Below, piece after piece: positions 1 through 8,295 of a stretch of DNA of 34,106 nt (its first letter is position 1; the number at the start of each line of letters is the position of its first letter). Source of the stretch: Parcubacteria group bacterium (GTDB lineage Bacteria; Patescibacteriota; Patescibacteriia; Patescibacteriales; GWC2-42-12); assembly GCA_016188785.1 (NCBI GenBank), contig JACPHD010000002.1, positions 1 to 34,106 on the forward strand, in the 5' to 3' direction. The position numbers and the translations under genes are program-made. The notes below the pieces were generated by a model. That model saw only the letters and a list, made by a program, of their open reading frames with translations. It was not told the origin of the DNA and did not search any database.

Positions 1-1056
1 CAAAAAATTGCAAACATCCCCGTCCTGAATTACATAGTCTTTGCCTTCGGTTCTAATCAGGCCTAACTCGCGCGCTTTAGCTTCGGAACCGGCTTCAACT
101 AATTTTTGCCAGTTGATAACTTCAGCGCGAATAAAGCCTTTAGTAAAATCAGTATGAATTACTCCGGCCGCCTGCGGCGCTTTAACGCCGTGGCTAACCG
201 TCCAGGCGCGAGTCTCGTCCGCTCCGGTGGTTAAAAAAATAATTAAGCCGAGAATACCATAAGAGGCTTTAATTAGTTTATCCAATCCGCTTTGCTCTAA
301 ACCCAATTCTTTTATATACTCAGCCTGCTCATCTTCCGGCAAACTCGCGATTTCCGCTTCAAGTCTGGCGTTAATTTTAATAACTTGGCCGTTCCAGTTA
401 GCGCCCTGGCCGCCGGCTTGATCTTTAATATTTAGCGCATAAATTATCGGCTTAACTGTCAATAGGCCTAAAATTTTTACTTGTTTTTTTTCCTCGTCGT
501 TTAGCTCAAGCTCGCGAACCGCCCTGCCGGCTTCCAGCTGAACTTTTAATTTTTCCAATAAATTTTTTAGGGCCAGTATTTCTTTATTGCCGCTTTTGGC
601 TTCGCGTCCAACTTTAGCTAATCTTTTCTCCACGGTAGCTAAATCAGCAAAAATTAGTTCAAGATTGATAGTTTCCCGGTCGCTCGCCGGATCAATCTGG
701 CCGTTAACATGAATGATATTATCGTCTTTAAATTCCCGTATCACTTCGCAGATAGCATCACATTCGCGGATATGGGATAAAAATTGATTGCCCAGACCTT
801 CGCCTTTAGACGCGCCCTTAACCAGGCCGGCGATGTCCACGAATTCAATATAAGCCGGAATAATTTTTTTCGGTTTGGAAATAGCCGCCAGCTGGTCTAA
901 TCTTTCATCCGGAACTTTAACCGCGCCCACGTTAGGCTCAATCGTGCAGAACGGATAATTAGAGGCTTCCACTTGTTTTTTAGTCAAAGCATTGAATAAA
1001 GTTGATTTGCCTACATTAGGCAGACCGACGATACCTATTGATAGACCTGAATGCAT
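1..1056 (-). CDS. ychF: YchF/OLA1-type ATPase, C-terminus cut by window edge
   Basis: Translating the minus strand from the ATG at 1056 gives 352 open codons to the window edge. The protein begins MHSGLSIGIVGLPNVGKST, with the Walker A (G1) loop GLPNVGKS near residues 9-16. It continues with VDIAGLVKGASKGEGLGNQFL, the G3/switch region typical of YchF, then a coiled-coil segment and the C-terminal TGS domain (KGFIRAEVINWQKL, then IRTEGKDYVIQDGDV). YchF is an Obg-related P-loop protein that prefers ATP to GTP and binds ribosomes. The family normally ends a few residues after this point, so only about four residues are missing. The gene points away from the IS remnant upstream. Identification is firm; the cellular role is known only in outline for the family. 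Confidence 0.95.
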   Translation of the reverse strand, partial: MHSGLSIGIVGLPNVGKSTLFNALTKKQVEASNYPFCTIEPNVGAVKVPDERLDQLAAISKPKKIIPAYIEFVDIAGLVKGASKGEGLGNQFLSHIRECDAICEVIREFKDDNIIHVNGQIDPASDRETINLELIFADLATVEKRLAKVGREAKSGNKEILALKNLLEKLKVQLEAGRAVRELELNDEEKKQVKILGLLTVKPIIYALNIKDQAGGQGANWNGQVIKINARLEAEIASLPEDEQAEYIKELGLEQSGLDKLIKASYGILGLIIFLTTGADETRAWTVSHGVKAPQAAGVIHTDFTKGFIRAEVINWQKLVEAGSEAKARELGLIRTEGKDYVIQDGDVCNFL

Positions 1057-1208
1057 AAATATTATTTAAGGCCACCGGCAAATAACCCTCTACTAAAAGC
1101 TCTTGTTTATTACCGGCGACTCGTTCTATATATTTCTCTGATAATTTTTTGTTTAACTTTAAAGCCTAAACAATTTAACATATCCTGCGCTTTTTGGCAA
1201 AATCGTAT
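1057..1208 (-). pseudogene. Possible decayed gene tail upstream of ychF
   Basis: On the minus strand two adjoining reading frames look protein-like. One reads DMLNCLGFKVKQKIIREIY; one base out of frame it continues as RVAGNKQELLVEGYLPVALNN. Joined by a single-base shift, they resemble the C-terminal end of an enzyme, but I do not recognise the family. The fragment lies between the IS3 remnant and ychF, so it may be the 3' end of a gene cut by the insertion. This rests on amino-acid composition only and may be chance. Confidence 0.22.
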
Positions 1209-1271
1209 ATCGTATAATGTACCCATATACTGGACAACTGTATTAGGAGAATATGGCAGAATAAAAGCGTT

Positions 1272-1591
1272 ATGAAAAAGCTATCGCCAAAACAAAAAGC
1301 GTCTCTCGCTTTAGCCGCCCTCAAGGGCGAAAAGATTTCCCGGCCGGCCAGCGATTACCAAGTTAATCCCAATCTGATCTGGAAATGGACGGACGCGGCC
1401 GGTGCTTGGACAATATTTTTACGGAGCGGTTATGGCGGACGGTCAAATACGAAAATGTTTATCTGAACGACTACGCGGACATCGGCGAGGCCGGCCAGGG
1501 GCTAAACGAATACTTTAAATTCTACAACGAGAAAAGACGGCATCAGTCGCTTGATTACAAAACTCCCGCCCAAATATATTTTGTCAAATAA
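1272..1591 (+). pseudogene. IS3-family transposase remnant (OrfA start fused to OrfB end)
   Basis: The first 40 codons (MKKLSPKQKASLALAALKGE, then VNPNLIWKW) match the N-terminal helix-turn-helix of IS3-family OrfA. From about 1385, in another frame, the sequence encodes the last 68 residues of OrfB: DGRGRCLDNIFTERLWRTVK, ending FYNEKRRHQSLDYKTPAQIY. This includes the final glutamate of the DDE triad (in the TERLW context). The whole middle, with the first two aspartates, is missing. The element is therefore a dead internal-deletion derivative of roughly 0.3-0.4 kb. I could not identify clear terminal inverted repeats; a small hairpin (CCACACAAA with TTTGTGTGG, about 1613-1655) lies just downstream. 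Confidence 0.8.
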
Positions 1592-1668
1592 TTTTAAAAT
1601 AATTAATTTACCCCACACAAAGAAAGCCTTTGATCCCGCACAAATTTTTGTGTGGAGTTTACTATATA

Positions 1669-1700
1669 AAAAAACCGAGAAAATAATTTCTCGGTTTTTT
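1669..1700. terminator. Bidirectional intrinsic terminator
   Basis: A perfect 14-bp stem (AAAAAACCGAGAAA at 1669-1682 with TTTCTCGGTTTTTT at 1687-1700) has a 4-base loop and a T-run on either strand. It separates the plus-strand IS remnant from the minus-strand small ORF and can serve both. Confidence 0.8.
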
Positions 1701-1706
1701 ATTTTT

Positions 1707-1874
1707 CTATTTTTTAAATAACTCCAATATCTGTTTAATGTCCGCCAAATCAGCTTGGGTTAGTTTTAATTTTAGCCTATTTTGATAAAGCCTGTATTCT
1801 TCATTGCGGAGAGTCGCCGAGGAAATACCCAGGCCGTTATGAATCTCGCTTAAATGCTTTTTAATAATAGCCAA
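1707..1874 (-). CDS. Small hypothetical protein, TTG start or 5'-truncated
   Basis: The minus strand is open with coding-like composition, ending LKLKLTQADLADIKQILELF and two lysines. No ATG is in frame. A TTG at 1874 would give 55 residues; the frame stays open about a dozen codons further, into a palindromic repeat. The text SEIHNGLGISSATLRNEEYR suggests a helical DNA-binding or antitoxin-like fold, but I do not recognise the family. It is probably the 3' end of a gene whose start was lost when the 1891-2059 repeat arrived. The terminator at 1669-1700 lies directly after its stop. Confidence 0.4.
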   Translation of the reverse strand: MAIIKKHLSEIHNGLGISSATLRNEEYRLYQNRLKLKLTQADLADIKQILELFKK

Positions 1875-1890
1875 AACTATTTTCCGGAAA

Positions 1891-2059
1891 GTATACGAAT
1901 TACAAATTTGTTACGAATTTACGAATAAACAGGGATACGAATTACAAATCTGTTACTAATCTACGAATATTAAAAATTAACTTTGTATTTTATTTGTAAA
2001 TTTGTATTGGATTCGTAATTCGTATTAGTAAATTTGTATAAGATTTGTAATTCGTATAC
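1891..2059. repeat. AT-rich palindromic repeat element
   Basis: The ends are a perfect 17-bp inverted repeat (GTATACGAATTACAAAT at 1891-1907 and its complement at 2043-2059). Further TACGAAT/TACAAAT words inside each arm pair imperfectly, so transcribed RNA would fold into one long hairpin. No coding potential is seen. It separates the small ORF from gdhA. The words resemble the 13507-13580 element upstream of 23S. Confidence 0.75.
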
Positions 2060-2062
2060 TTT

Positions 2063-3304
2063 TTATATTCCCCTTACCTTCAGCGCCTTAACTAATCTTT
2101 CTACCGCTACCATATAAGCGGCCGTGCGCAGATTGCAGTTATTATTCTGCGCCTCCATAGTCTGCCAGACTTTTTTAAAAGCATTAGTAATTTGTTTTTC
2201 CAGATTAGCCTCTACTTTAGCCTGCTCCCAATAATAATGCCGCAGATTTTGCACCCATTCAAAATAAGAGACGATCACGCCGCCGGCATTGGCTAAAACG
2301 TCCGGCACGATTAAGACGGCTTTTTTGTTAAGTTTTATTTCAGCTTCGGCCGTGGTCGGACCATTGCCTAATTCCAAAATTATTTTAGCTTTGATCCGGC
2401 CGGCGTTAGTCTGGTTGATAACGGCTTCCAAAGCTGCCGGCGCTAAAATATCAACCGGCAGTTCCAGGAGCTGTTCATTAGTAATATTTTTCAGGCCGTT
2501 AAAATCAATAACCGAGCCGGTCGTCTGCTTATGGGATAAAACCTCTTCTATATTCAAGCCTTGCTGATCGTAAATTGCGCCCCTAGAATCAGACACGGCC
2601 GCGATTTTATAGCCGGCCGCGTAAGCGATCAGGGCGAAATTCAGACCCACATTGCCAAAGCCCTGTATGGCTAAGCTGATTTTATTTTTTGGCAGTTTCA
2701 TTTTTTCTAAAACCTGCTCAAAAACATAAAAGCCGCCTAAACTGGTAGCTGTGTCGCGACCGAGCGAACCGCCGATTTCCACCGGCTTGCCGGTTACGAC
2801 CGCCGGCGTATTTTCGCCTTTGATATGGCTGTATTCATCCATGATCCAGGCCATGGTTTGCGGGTTAGTGTAAACGTCCGGCGCTGGTACGTCTTTAGAC
2901 GGCCCGATAAAGTCGGCCAAGCCGCGAGTATAGGCGCGGGTTAAACGCTCCAGTTCGCCTTTGCTTAATTTTTTTACGTCCACGGCCACGCCGCCCTTAC
3001 CGCCGCCGTAAGGAATGTCGGCCACGGCGCATTTTATAGTCATCCAAAAAGCCAAAGTTTTAACCTCATCTAAATTAACCTGGGGATGAAAACGAATTCC
3101 GCCCTTGTAGGGCCCGCGGATATTATTATATTGCACGCGGTAACCGGTAAAAACTTTAATCCGACCGTCATCCATTAAAACCGGTAGAGACACTTCTATG
3201 ATCCGGTCCGGTTTTCTTAAAATTTCCAGCTCATCAGGCTCAATTTCCATGATTCGGCAGGTTTTATTTAATTGGTTAATAACTGCTTTGAATTGGTTCG
3301 CCAT
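2063..3304 (-). CDS. gdhA: Glu/Leu/Phe/Val family dehydrogenase (glutamate dehydrogenase)
   Basis: This 413-residue protein has the family's usual length. It catalyses the reversible NAD(P)-linked conversion of glutamate to 2-oxoglutarate and ammonia in the cytoplasm. Visible features are the substrate-binding segment GPYKGGIRFHP (64-74), the catalytic lysine in PYGGGKGG (about K103), and the coenzyme loop QGFGNVG (about 214-220). The C-terminal NVLANAGGVIVSYFEWVQN-type sequence (here DVLANAGGVIVSYFEW) is also diagnostic. The ATG at 3304 opens directly after a dispersed repeat and has no evident Shine-Dalgarno sequence. Glutamate versus leucine specificity cannot be read with certainty, but GDH is the best match. 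Confidence 0.93.
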   Translation of the reverse strand: MANQFKAVINQLNKTCRIMEIEPDELEILRKPDRIIEVSLPVLMDDGRIKVFTGYRVQYNNIRGPYKGGIRFHPQVNLDEVKTLAFWMTIKCAVADIPYGGGKGGVAVDVKKLSKGELERLTRAYTRGLADFIGPSKDVPAPDVYTNPQTMAWIMDEYSHIKGENTPAVVTGKPVEIGGSLGRDTATSLGGFYVFEQVLEKMKLPKNKISLAIQGFGNVGLNFALIAYAAGYKIAAVSDSRGAIYDQQGLNIEEVLSHKQTTGSVIDFNGLKNITNEQLLELPVDILAPAALEAVINQTNAGRIKAKIILELGNGPTTAEAEIKLNKKAVLIVPDVLANAGGVIVSYFEWVQNLRHYYWEQAKVEANLEKQITNAFKKVWQTMEAQNNNCNLRTAAYMVAVERLVKALKVRGI

Positions 3305-3309
3305 AAATA

Positions 3310-3430
3310 ATAAATGTCATTGCGGGCTTGACCCGCAATCCAGAAACTCGGTTCTTGTAACCAATTCTGGATTCCGGCTCGCCTTCGGCTTAAAGGCCGG
3401 AATGACAGAAAAAATCAAAAATTCGCAATG
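3310..3430. repeat. Dispersed palindromic repeat (AATCCAGAA/TTCTGGATT class)
   Basis: The repeat contains nested inverted repeats: GCGGG...CCCGC, AATCCAGAA (3337-3345) with TTCTGGATT (3365-3373), and GCCGGAATGACAG. The same words recur at about 32050-32143. Translated in one frame, it gives the CGLDPQSRN-type peptide seen for this widespread bacterial intergenic repeat. It fills the gap between gdhA and trpS. Confidence 0.75.
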
Positions 3431-3434
3431 ACAC

Positions 3435-4436
3435 TTAGTTTATCCCTAACTTATTTTTAACCGTTTTTAAGGTCTCTTCGGCTAGGGGTCTGACTTTTTC
3501 CGCGCCGTGTTTTAAAATTTGCCTGACTTCATCATCGGTAAAACTATTATATTTAATCTGGAATTCAACTAAAAATTTCTTAACCGCTTCAGCTAAATCT
3601 TTTTTAAACTCGCCATAACCCTGGCCTTGATAATTTTTTTCTATCTCTTTAAGGCTGATGTTGGTTAGTAGAGAATAAATAACCATTAAATTAGCAATGG
3701 CCGGTTTATTTTTTAGATCATATTTAATTTCCGAGCCAGAGTCGGTTACAGCGCGCCTGATTTTTTTAGTCGCCACTTCCGGCGTGTCGGTTAGGGCGAT
3801 ATAGTTAGCCGGCGAAGCCGCGCTTTTACTCATTTTCTTGGCCGGATCATCAAGTCCCATAATGCGCGCGCCTTGTTCGCTTATAACCACTTCCGGTATT
3901 TTAAAAACCTGGCCGTATTGGCGGTTAAACCTTTGCGCTAAAGTACGAGTCAACTCCACATGCTGAACCTGGTCCTCGCCTACGGGCACGGCATCAGTGT
4001 TATATAATAAAATATCCGCGGCCATTAAAACCGGGTAGTCATATAAGCCCACGCTAACCGATTCTTTTTTGGCTGACTTATCTTTAAATTGCGTCATTTT
4101 ATTTAAGTCAGACAGGCGCGCGGCTGCGCAGTTTAAAATCCAAGCTAATTCAGTGTGTGCGCTTATGGCTGATTGCTGAAAAATCACGGCCTTGGCTGGA
4201 TGAATGCCGGCGGCTAAATAAGTTCTAACCACGTCTAAAATGCGCCGCGACAATTGTTTCGGTTCCTGCTTAACCGTAATAGCATGATAATCCACCACGC
4301 AAAAAATGCAATTATATTGCTCCTGCATTTCTACCCATTGCTTAAGCGCGCCCAGATAATTACCCAGATGCAAAACGCCGGAGGGCTGAACTCCGGAGAA
4401 AACGGCTGGCTTATTTTTATTAGTCTTATAATCCAT
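3435..4436 (-). CDS. trpS: Tryptophanyl-tRNA synthetase
   Basis: This 333-residue class I aminoacyl-tRNA synthetase charges tRNA-Trp. SGVQPSGVLHLGNYLGA carries the HIGH-type signature (HLGN, 23-26), and KMSKS is at 201-205. VGEDQVQHVELTR and AHTELAWIL are also TrpRS hallmarks. Length matches the bacterial family (about 330). The gene lies downstream of tsaD on the same strand with a 26-bp gap. A TAGAAT box lies 6 bases before the ATG and might be a -10 for a leaderless transcript. Confidence 0.97.
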   Translation of the reverse strand: MDYKTNKNKPAVFSGVQPSGVLHLGNYLGALKQWVEMQEQYNCIFCVVDYHAITVKQEPKQLSRRILDVVRTYLAAGIHPAKAVIFQQSAISAHTELAWILNCAAARLSDLNKMTQFKDKSAKKESVSVGLYDYPVLMAADILLYNTDAVPVGEDQVQHVELTRTLAQRFNRQYGQVFKIPEVVISEQGARIMGLDDPAKKMSKSAASPANYIALTDTPEVATKKIRRAVTDSGSEIKYDLKNKPAIANLMVIYSLLTNISLKEIEKNYQGQGYGEFKKDLAEAVKKFLVEFQIKYNSFTDDEVRQILKHGAEKVRPLAEETLKTVKNKLGIN

Positions 4437-4462
4437 GATTATATTCTATACTGTTTTATAAA

Positions 4463-5587
4463 TTATCTCAACTCCTGATTAGCGTCCGCTTTCAGCTTTT
4501 GCCAGGGCGTAAAATTTATTTTCCGCCAGCCGGCAGAGGCCTGAAAATATCCGGCCGCGGCGATCATGGCCGCGTTATCAGTACAATATTTAAAATCAGG
4601 AATTATTAAACTGGCGCCGGTTAATTTTTTGCTTACTGCCGATTTTAGCTGATCTCTTAATTCAACATTCGCGGCCACGCCGCCGGACAGCATGATATTC
4701 TGGCAATTATATTTTAGGGCCGCTTTAATGGTTTTATGAACTAAGACCTCGGCCACGGCTAACTGAAACTCATAAGCGTATTCGGGAATTTTCTTTTTCC
4801 AGTTTTTGTCGTTTTGTATGGCATAGAGTAAAGCGGTTTTTAACCCGGAAAAAGAAAAGTCAAAATCGCCGGAATTAAGCATCGGACGCGGCAGAATAAT
4901 ATATTTGGTATTTTGTATTTTGTATTTCCGAGCTTGCTCGGCAATAGCTGGTCCTCCCGGGTAGCCTAAGCCGAGTAGTTGCGCCGCTTTGTCAAAGGCT
5001 TCGCCGGCCGCGTCATCGCGCGTTTCGCCCAGCACTTTATACTTTCCATGGCCGCTCATTAAAACCAGCATAGTGTGTCCGCCGCTCACGGTAAGAACAA
5101 GCGCGGGAAATTGTATTTTGCCTGCCCGCAACGCCAGCAAGCTGGCTTGCATGGCGGGCGGGTATTTTGTATTTTGTATTTTTTTGGAAATTGGGATTTG
5201 GGATTTGGAAATTACGCTAATTGGCTTAAGCCAATTAGCGTAGATATGCCCTTCAATATGATTTACGGCCACCACCGGTTTTTTCCAGGCATAAGCCAAC
5301 GTCTTAGCCGTTTCCACGCCCACGAGCAAAGAAGTTATTAGACCAGGCCCAATCGTTACCGCGATAGCGTCAATTTTTTTCACGCACGATAAAGCTTCAT
5401 TCACCACTGGCAAAATATTCAAGACATGCTGGCGCGCCGCCACTTCCGGCACCACGCCGCCATATTTTTCGTGTATTTTAATCTGCGACGACACTATATT
5501 AGATAATACTTCCAGCTCGCCGCCAAGGCCGCGCACAACTGCGGCCGCGGTTTCGTCGCAGGAAGTTTCAATGCCTAGTATAATCAT
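4463..5587 (-). CDS. tsaD: tRNA N6-adenosine threonylcarbamoyltransferase TsaD with repeat-derived insertions
   Basis: TsaD transfers the threonylcarbamoyl group to A37 of ANN-decoding tRNAs (t6A). The protein starts MIILGIETSCDETAAAVV; the metal-binding HIEGH is at 110-114, followed later by VSGGHT and DFSFSGLKTA. The family is about 335-345 residues, but this copy has 374. The excess is mainly residues 121-159, between HIYANWL and FPALVLTVSGGHT, where family members have only a few residues. A second small insertion, KYKIQNTKY, is at 221-229. Both insertions contain KIQNTKY, encoded by the same AT-rich repeat words, so they look like repeat elements that entered in frame. All catalytic motifs are intact, so the enzyme is probably functional. 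A TAAAAT box lies 7 bases before the ATG. Confidence 0.95.
   Translation of the reverse strand: MIILGIETSCDETAAAVVRGLGGELEVLSNIVSSQIKIHEKYGGVVPEVAARQHVLNILPVVNEALSCVKKIDAIAVTIGPGLITSLLVGVETAKTLAYAWKKPVVAVNHIEGHIYANWLKPISVISKSQIPISKKIQNTKYPPAMQASLLALRAGKIQFPALVLTVSGGHTMLVLMSGHGKYKVLGETRDDAAGEAFDKAAQLLGLGYPGGPAIAEQARKYKIQNTKYIILPRPMLNSGDFDFSFSGLKTALLYAIQNDKNWKKKIPEYAYEFQLAVAEVLVHKTIKAALKYNCQNIMLSGGVAANVELRDQLKSAVSKKLTGASLIIPDFKYCTDNAAMIAAAGYFQASAGWRKINFTPWQKLKADANQELR
5111..5241. repeat. In-frame repeat cluster inside tsaD
   Basis: This stretch holds tandem TATTTTGTATT words, a TTGGGATTTGGG motif, an inverted-repeat hairpin (GCCCGC...GCGGGC near 5112-5162), and a perfect 28-bp palindrome at 5214-5241 whose half-site is ACGCTAATTGGCTT. 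Related TATTTTGTATTTTG words recur at 4901-4927 within the same gene. Confidence 0.8.
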
Positions 5588-5707
5588 AAAATTAATTTTA
5601 GCTTAATCTAAAACAGCCGAAAAGACAAGGAATTTTATAATCTTTATCCGGTTAGAAAAGTGTCGCTTGCCGCGTGGGGTCAAAGACTTTTCCTAACGGG
5701 GAGTATC

Positions 5708-5737
5708 TTGACTAAACCAAGTTTTTTAAGTTATAAT
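5708..5737 (+). promoter_or_regulatory. Promoter of rpmF
   Basis: TTGACT (5708-5713), an 18-base spacer and TATAAT (5732-5737). The presumed 5' leader carries a 9-bp inverted repeat, AATTAGTTT/AAACTAATT (5741-5760), which could be a translational or transcriptional control hairpin. Between tsaD and this promoter (5588-5707) an imperfect inverted repeat, GTTAGAAAAGT/ACTTTTCCTAAC, is the only other structure. Confidence 0.7.
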
Positions 5738-5779
5738 TAAAATTAGTTTTGAAACTAATTAACTGATTTAACAAAATTT

Positions 5780-5980
5780 ATGTCCGTACCAGCTAAACGA
5801 AGATCAAGAAGCGAGGCCCGCCGCGGCCGTTCGCACCAGGCTTTGAAAAAAGTAAAATTAAACCAATGTCCTAAATGCGGCCAGGCTATTTTACCGCATC
5901 GCGTCTGCGGTTTCTGCGGCTCATACAAGGGTCGGGACGTTTTAAAAATAAAGAGTAAAGTAAAGAAAGAGAAAAAATAA
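5780..5980 (+). CDS. rpmF: Large-subunit ribosomal protein bL32
   Basis: A 66-residue basic protein starting MSVPAKRRSRSEARRGRSHQ, the standard bL32 N-terminus. A zinc ribbon is visible: CPKCG near residue 35 and CGFCG near residue 48. It binds 23S rRNA near the exit tunnel. Most bL32 proteins are 55-65 residues; the lysine-rich tail (KSKVKKEKK) slightly extends this one. It has its own promoter and heads the rpmF-nusB-rnc-pilT run. Confidence 0.96.
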   Translation: MSVPAKRRSRSEARRGRSHQALKKVKLNQCPKCGQAILPHRVCGFCGSYKGRDVLKIKSKVKKEKK

Positions 5981-6053
5981 AAAGTTAAATTTTAAAGTTT
6001 AATTGTTGTTTTAGAAAACACTTTTAACTTTTAACTTTTAACTTTTAACTTTT
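5979..6053. repeat. Small AT-rich inverted/tandem repeat
   Basis: AAAAAGTTAAA at the left pairs with TTTAACTTTTT at the right, and the right arm consists of four tandem copies of TTTTAAC. It fills the gap between rpmF and nusB and would form a hairpin in their mRNA. Confidence 0.6.
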
Positions 6054-6054
6054 T

Positions 6055-6519
6055 ATGTCCAACCGCCATTTAGCCAGGACTATTGCCATGCAAACTCTAT
6101 TTTCTTGGGATTTTAACGGCAAGCGAGAAAAAGATTTGTCTGATTTGATTGAGCAGAATTTTAAGCAGTTCGCCCCGAAGTTTAATGATTTCGGTTTTGT
6201 TAAATTTATTGTTAATGCGGTCATAGAAAATTTAGCGGAAATTGACGGATATATTACCAAATACGCCACCGAATGGCCGTTGGATCAAATTACTATAGTG
6301 GATAGGAATATTTTACGAATCGGCGTTTATGAATTGATTTTTGATCAGAATATACCGGCCAAAGTGGCCATTAACGAAGCTATTGAAATTGCTAAAGCTT
6401 TTGGCGGTGAATCGTCCGGTAAGTTCGTTAATGGAGTTTTGGGCGCGATTTATGAAGATGTCGGCCCGACTCTTAAAAAAATAGAAAAACCGGCCGCGGA
6501 GAATATTAATAATTTATGA
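6055..6519 (+). CDS. nusB: Transcription antitermination factor NusB
   Basis: A 154-residue all-helical NusB protein. It starts [20 protein letters not shown] and contains [16 protein letters not shown] and [19 protein letters not shown], then GKFVNGVLG; these are the most conserved NusB segments. NusB with NusE binds boxA in rRNA leaders and supports antitermination. Its stop overlaps the rnc start by 4 bases (ATGA), so both are translated from one message. Pairing an rRNA antitermination factor with RNase III is noteworthy, given the large rRNA gene later in the window. Confidence 0.96.
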   Translation: MSNRHLARTIAMQTLFSWDFNGKREKDLSDLIEQNFKQFAPKFNDFGFVKFIVNAVIENLAEIDGYITKYATEWPLDQITIVDRNILRIGVYELIFDQNIPAKVAINEAIEIAKAFGGESSGKFVNGVLGAIYEDVGPTLKKIEKPAAENINNL

Positions 6520-7208
6520 AGGATTTTTCAAAGTTAGAAGAGGCGCTGGAAATTAAATTTAAAAATCAGGATTTGTTAAAGCAAGCGGTCGTGCATCGGT
6601 CGTATCTTAACGAGCATCCTGATTTTGCCTTGCGCCACAATGAACGTTTGGAATTTTTAGGCGACGCGGTTTTAGAGATAATCGTTACGGAAATTTTGTT
6701 TCACGATTTTATGGAAACGCCGGAAGGCGATCTAACCAACTGGCGCGCCAGTTTAGTTAATTACAAAATGCTTTCCTCTATCGCCGATGAGCTGGGTTTG
6801 GAAAAATATTTATATTTATCCAAAGGCGAATCAAAAGACAAAAACTCCAAAGCCAGGCAGATTATTTTAGCTAACGCCATGGAGGCGGTTATTGGCGCGA
6901 TTTATCTTGACCAAGGCATCAAGCCGGCCAAGAAATTCGTTAAAGCTTTCATTATTTCCAAATTAGATAATATTTTAAAAAATCAGCTTTATCTTGATCC
7001 TAAATCAAAATTTCAGGAAAAAGCCCAGGAGCTTTACGGTATTACGCCGCATTATAAAGTCTTAAGCGAGTCCGGACCTGACCATGATAAGCGCTTTGAA
7101 GTCGGGCTTTATCTGGATAGCCATCTGGTCGCCACGGGCAAGGGAACGAGCAAACAGGAAGCGCAGGTTGACGCGGCTAATCAAGGTTTAACCAATAAGA
7201 ATTGGTAA
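6516..7208 (+). CDS. rnc: Ribonuclease III
   Basis: RNase III cleaves double-stranded RNA, including rRNA precursors. Residues 1-150 form the nuclease domain: [13 protein letters not shown] at about 42-54 is the signature, and [15 protein letters not shown] supplies the second acidic cluster. Residues 155-230 are a double-stranded RNA-binding domain ending [19 protein letters not shown]. At 230 residues it has standard length, with all catalytic acidic residues present. It overlaps nusB by 4 bases. The long hairpins inserted in the 23S gene here are the type of structure RNase III excises in other bacteria. Confidence 0.97.
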   Translation: MKDFSKLEEALEIKFKNQDLLKQAVVHRSYLNEHPDFALRHNERLEFLGDAVLEIIVTEILFHDFMETPEGDLTNWRASLVNYKMLSSIADELGLEKYLYLSKGESKDKNSKARQIILANAMEAVIGAIYLDQGIKPAKKFVKAFIISKLDNILKNQLYLDPKSKFQEKAQELYGITPHYKVLSESGPDHDKRFEVGLYLDSHLVATGKGTSKQEAQVDAANQGLTNKNW

Positions 7209-7221
7209 TACTATAAACTAT

Positions 7222-8277
7222 ATGACCATGCCAGACATTTTTAAATTATCGGTCAAGAAAGGCGCTTCTGATATTCATTTAGTGGCGGCGGCTCCGGCTT
7301 TATTAAGAATTGACGGCGAGTTGGCCGCGGTCGAACCTAAAAAGGTTTTAGCCAAAAAAGATATTGAACAAATGGTTTTTTCTTTGCTTAATGAAGAGCA
7401 AAAGAAAAGATTTATGGCTGACAAAGAATTGGATTTCGGCTATGAAGATGATAATGAAGCCAGATTCAGAATAAATTTGTTTTACGAAAGAGGCAATCTC
7501 GGTCTAGTCGCCAGAGTGATAACCGACACTATTCCCAGTTTAGAAGATCTGTTTATGCCCAAAGTGGTTTATGATTTGCTTAATCTGCAGCAGGGTTTGA
7601 TTTTAGTCACCGGCCCGACCGGCTGCGGCAAATCGTCCAGCCTGGCCGCCATGATAAATTATATCAATCAGCAGAGAAGTTGCAGCATTGTCACTTTGGA
7701 GGACCCGATTGAATTTAGATTTAAGCATGACAAAAGCATTATAACCCAGCGGCAATTAGGTTCGGATATGACTTCTTTTAATGAAGGCTTGAAGCATGTT
7801 TTAAGGCAGGATCCGAATGTAATTATGGTGGGTGAAATGCGGGATCTGGATACTATTGCCGCCACCATAACTTTGGCCGAGACCGGACATTTAGTTTTGG
7901 CCACCTTGCATACTTATAGCGCGGCGCAAACCATTGATCGTATTATAGATATTTTTCCGCCCTATCAGCAGACCCAGATCAGGATGCAGCTTTCCCTGAC
8001 TCTGGCTGCGGTAATTTCACAAAGATTGGTCGTTAAAATAAAGGGCGGCCGGCTGGCGGCTAGAGAAGTATTAACCAATACTCCGGCTGTATCTAATTTA
8101 ATTCGGGAAAGTAAAATCGCTCAAATTAAAACTGTGATTGAAACCAGCTCCAAAGAAGGCATGATAAGTTTAGACCATGATTTAAAGAGGCTGTATGACG
8201 CAAAAATTATTGCCAAAGAAACAGCGCAAAGCCATATGAATAATCCGGAATTGCTGGAGAAATTCAGGATAATTTAA
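7222..8277 (+). CDS. PilT-like type IV pilus retraction ATPase
   Basis: This 351-residue secretion ATPase has all PilT family boxes: Walker A GPTGCGKS (131-138), Asp box VTLEDPIE (157-164), Walker B IMVGEMRD (201-208) and His box TGHLVLATLHT (221-231). The N-terminal PAS-like domain contains KKGASDIHL. PilT hexamers power pilus disassembly at the membrane base, giving twitching or DNA uptake. The C-terminal third is less canonical, so a PilU-like or other paralogue is possible. No other pilus genes are nearby. The gene follows rnc by 13 bases and is likely co-transcribed. Confidence 0.9.
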   Translation: MTMPDIFKLSVKKGASDIHLVAAAPALLRIDGELAAVEPKKVLAKKDIEQMVFSLLNEEQKKRFMADKELDFGYEDDNEARFRINLFYERGNLGLVARVITDTIPSLEDLFMPKVVYDLLNLQQGLILVTGPTGCGKSSSLAAMINYINQQRSCSIVTLEDPIEFRFKHDKSIITQRQLGSDMTSFNEGLKHVLRQDPNVIMVGEMRDLDTIAATITLAETGHLVLATLHTYSAAQTIDRIIDIFPPYQQTQIRMQLSLTLAAVISQRLVVKIKGGRLAAREVLTNTPAVSNLIRESKIAQIKTVIETSSKEGMISLDHDLKRLYDAKIIAKETAQSHMNNPELLEKFRII

Positions 8278-8283
8278 TTAAGC

Positions 8284-8289
8284 TAAAAT
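8284..8289 (+). promoter_or_regulatory. -10 box for a leaderless transcript of the toxin-antitoxin pair
   Basis: TAAAAT lies exactly 6 bases before the ATG at 8296. The same 6-base spacing occurs at three other promoters in the window, so transcription probably starts at or next to the A of the start codon. No good -35 is seen. Confidence 0.4.
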
Positions 8290-8295
8290 TAAATT

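Noticed and set aside
1891-2059. CRISPR array considered for the repeated TACAAAT/TACGAAT words
   Set aside because: Words are short, irregular and arranged as a palindrome; no regular repeat-spacer pattern. The same holds for 14380-14515 and 30175-30298.
5075-5341. Plus-strand open frames inside tsaD
   Set aside because: They are shadows of the minus-strand tsaD and its repeats; composition is not protein-like.
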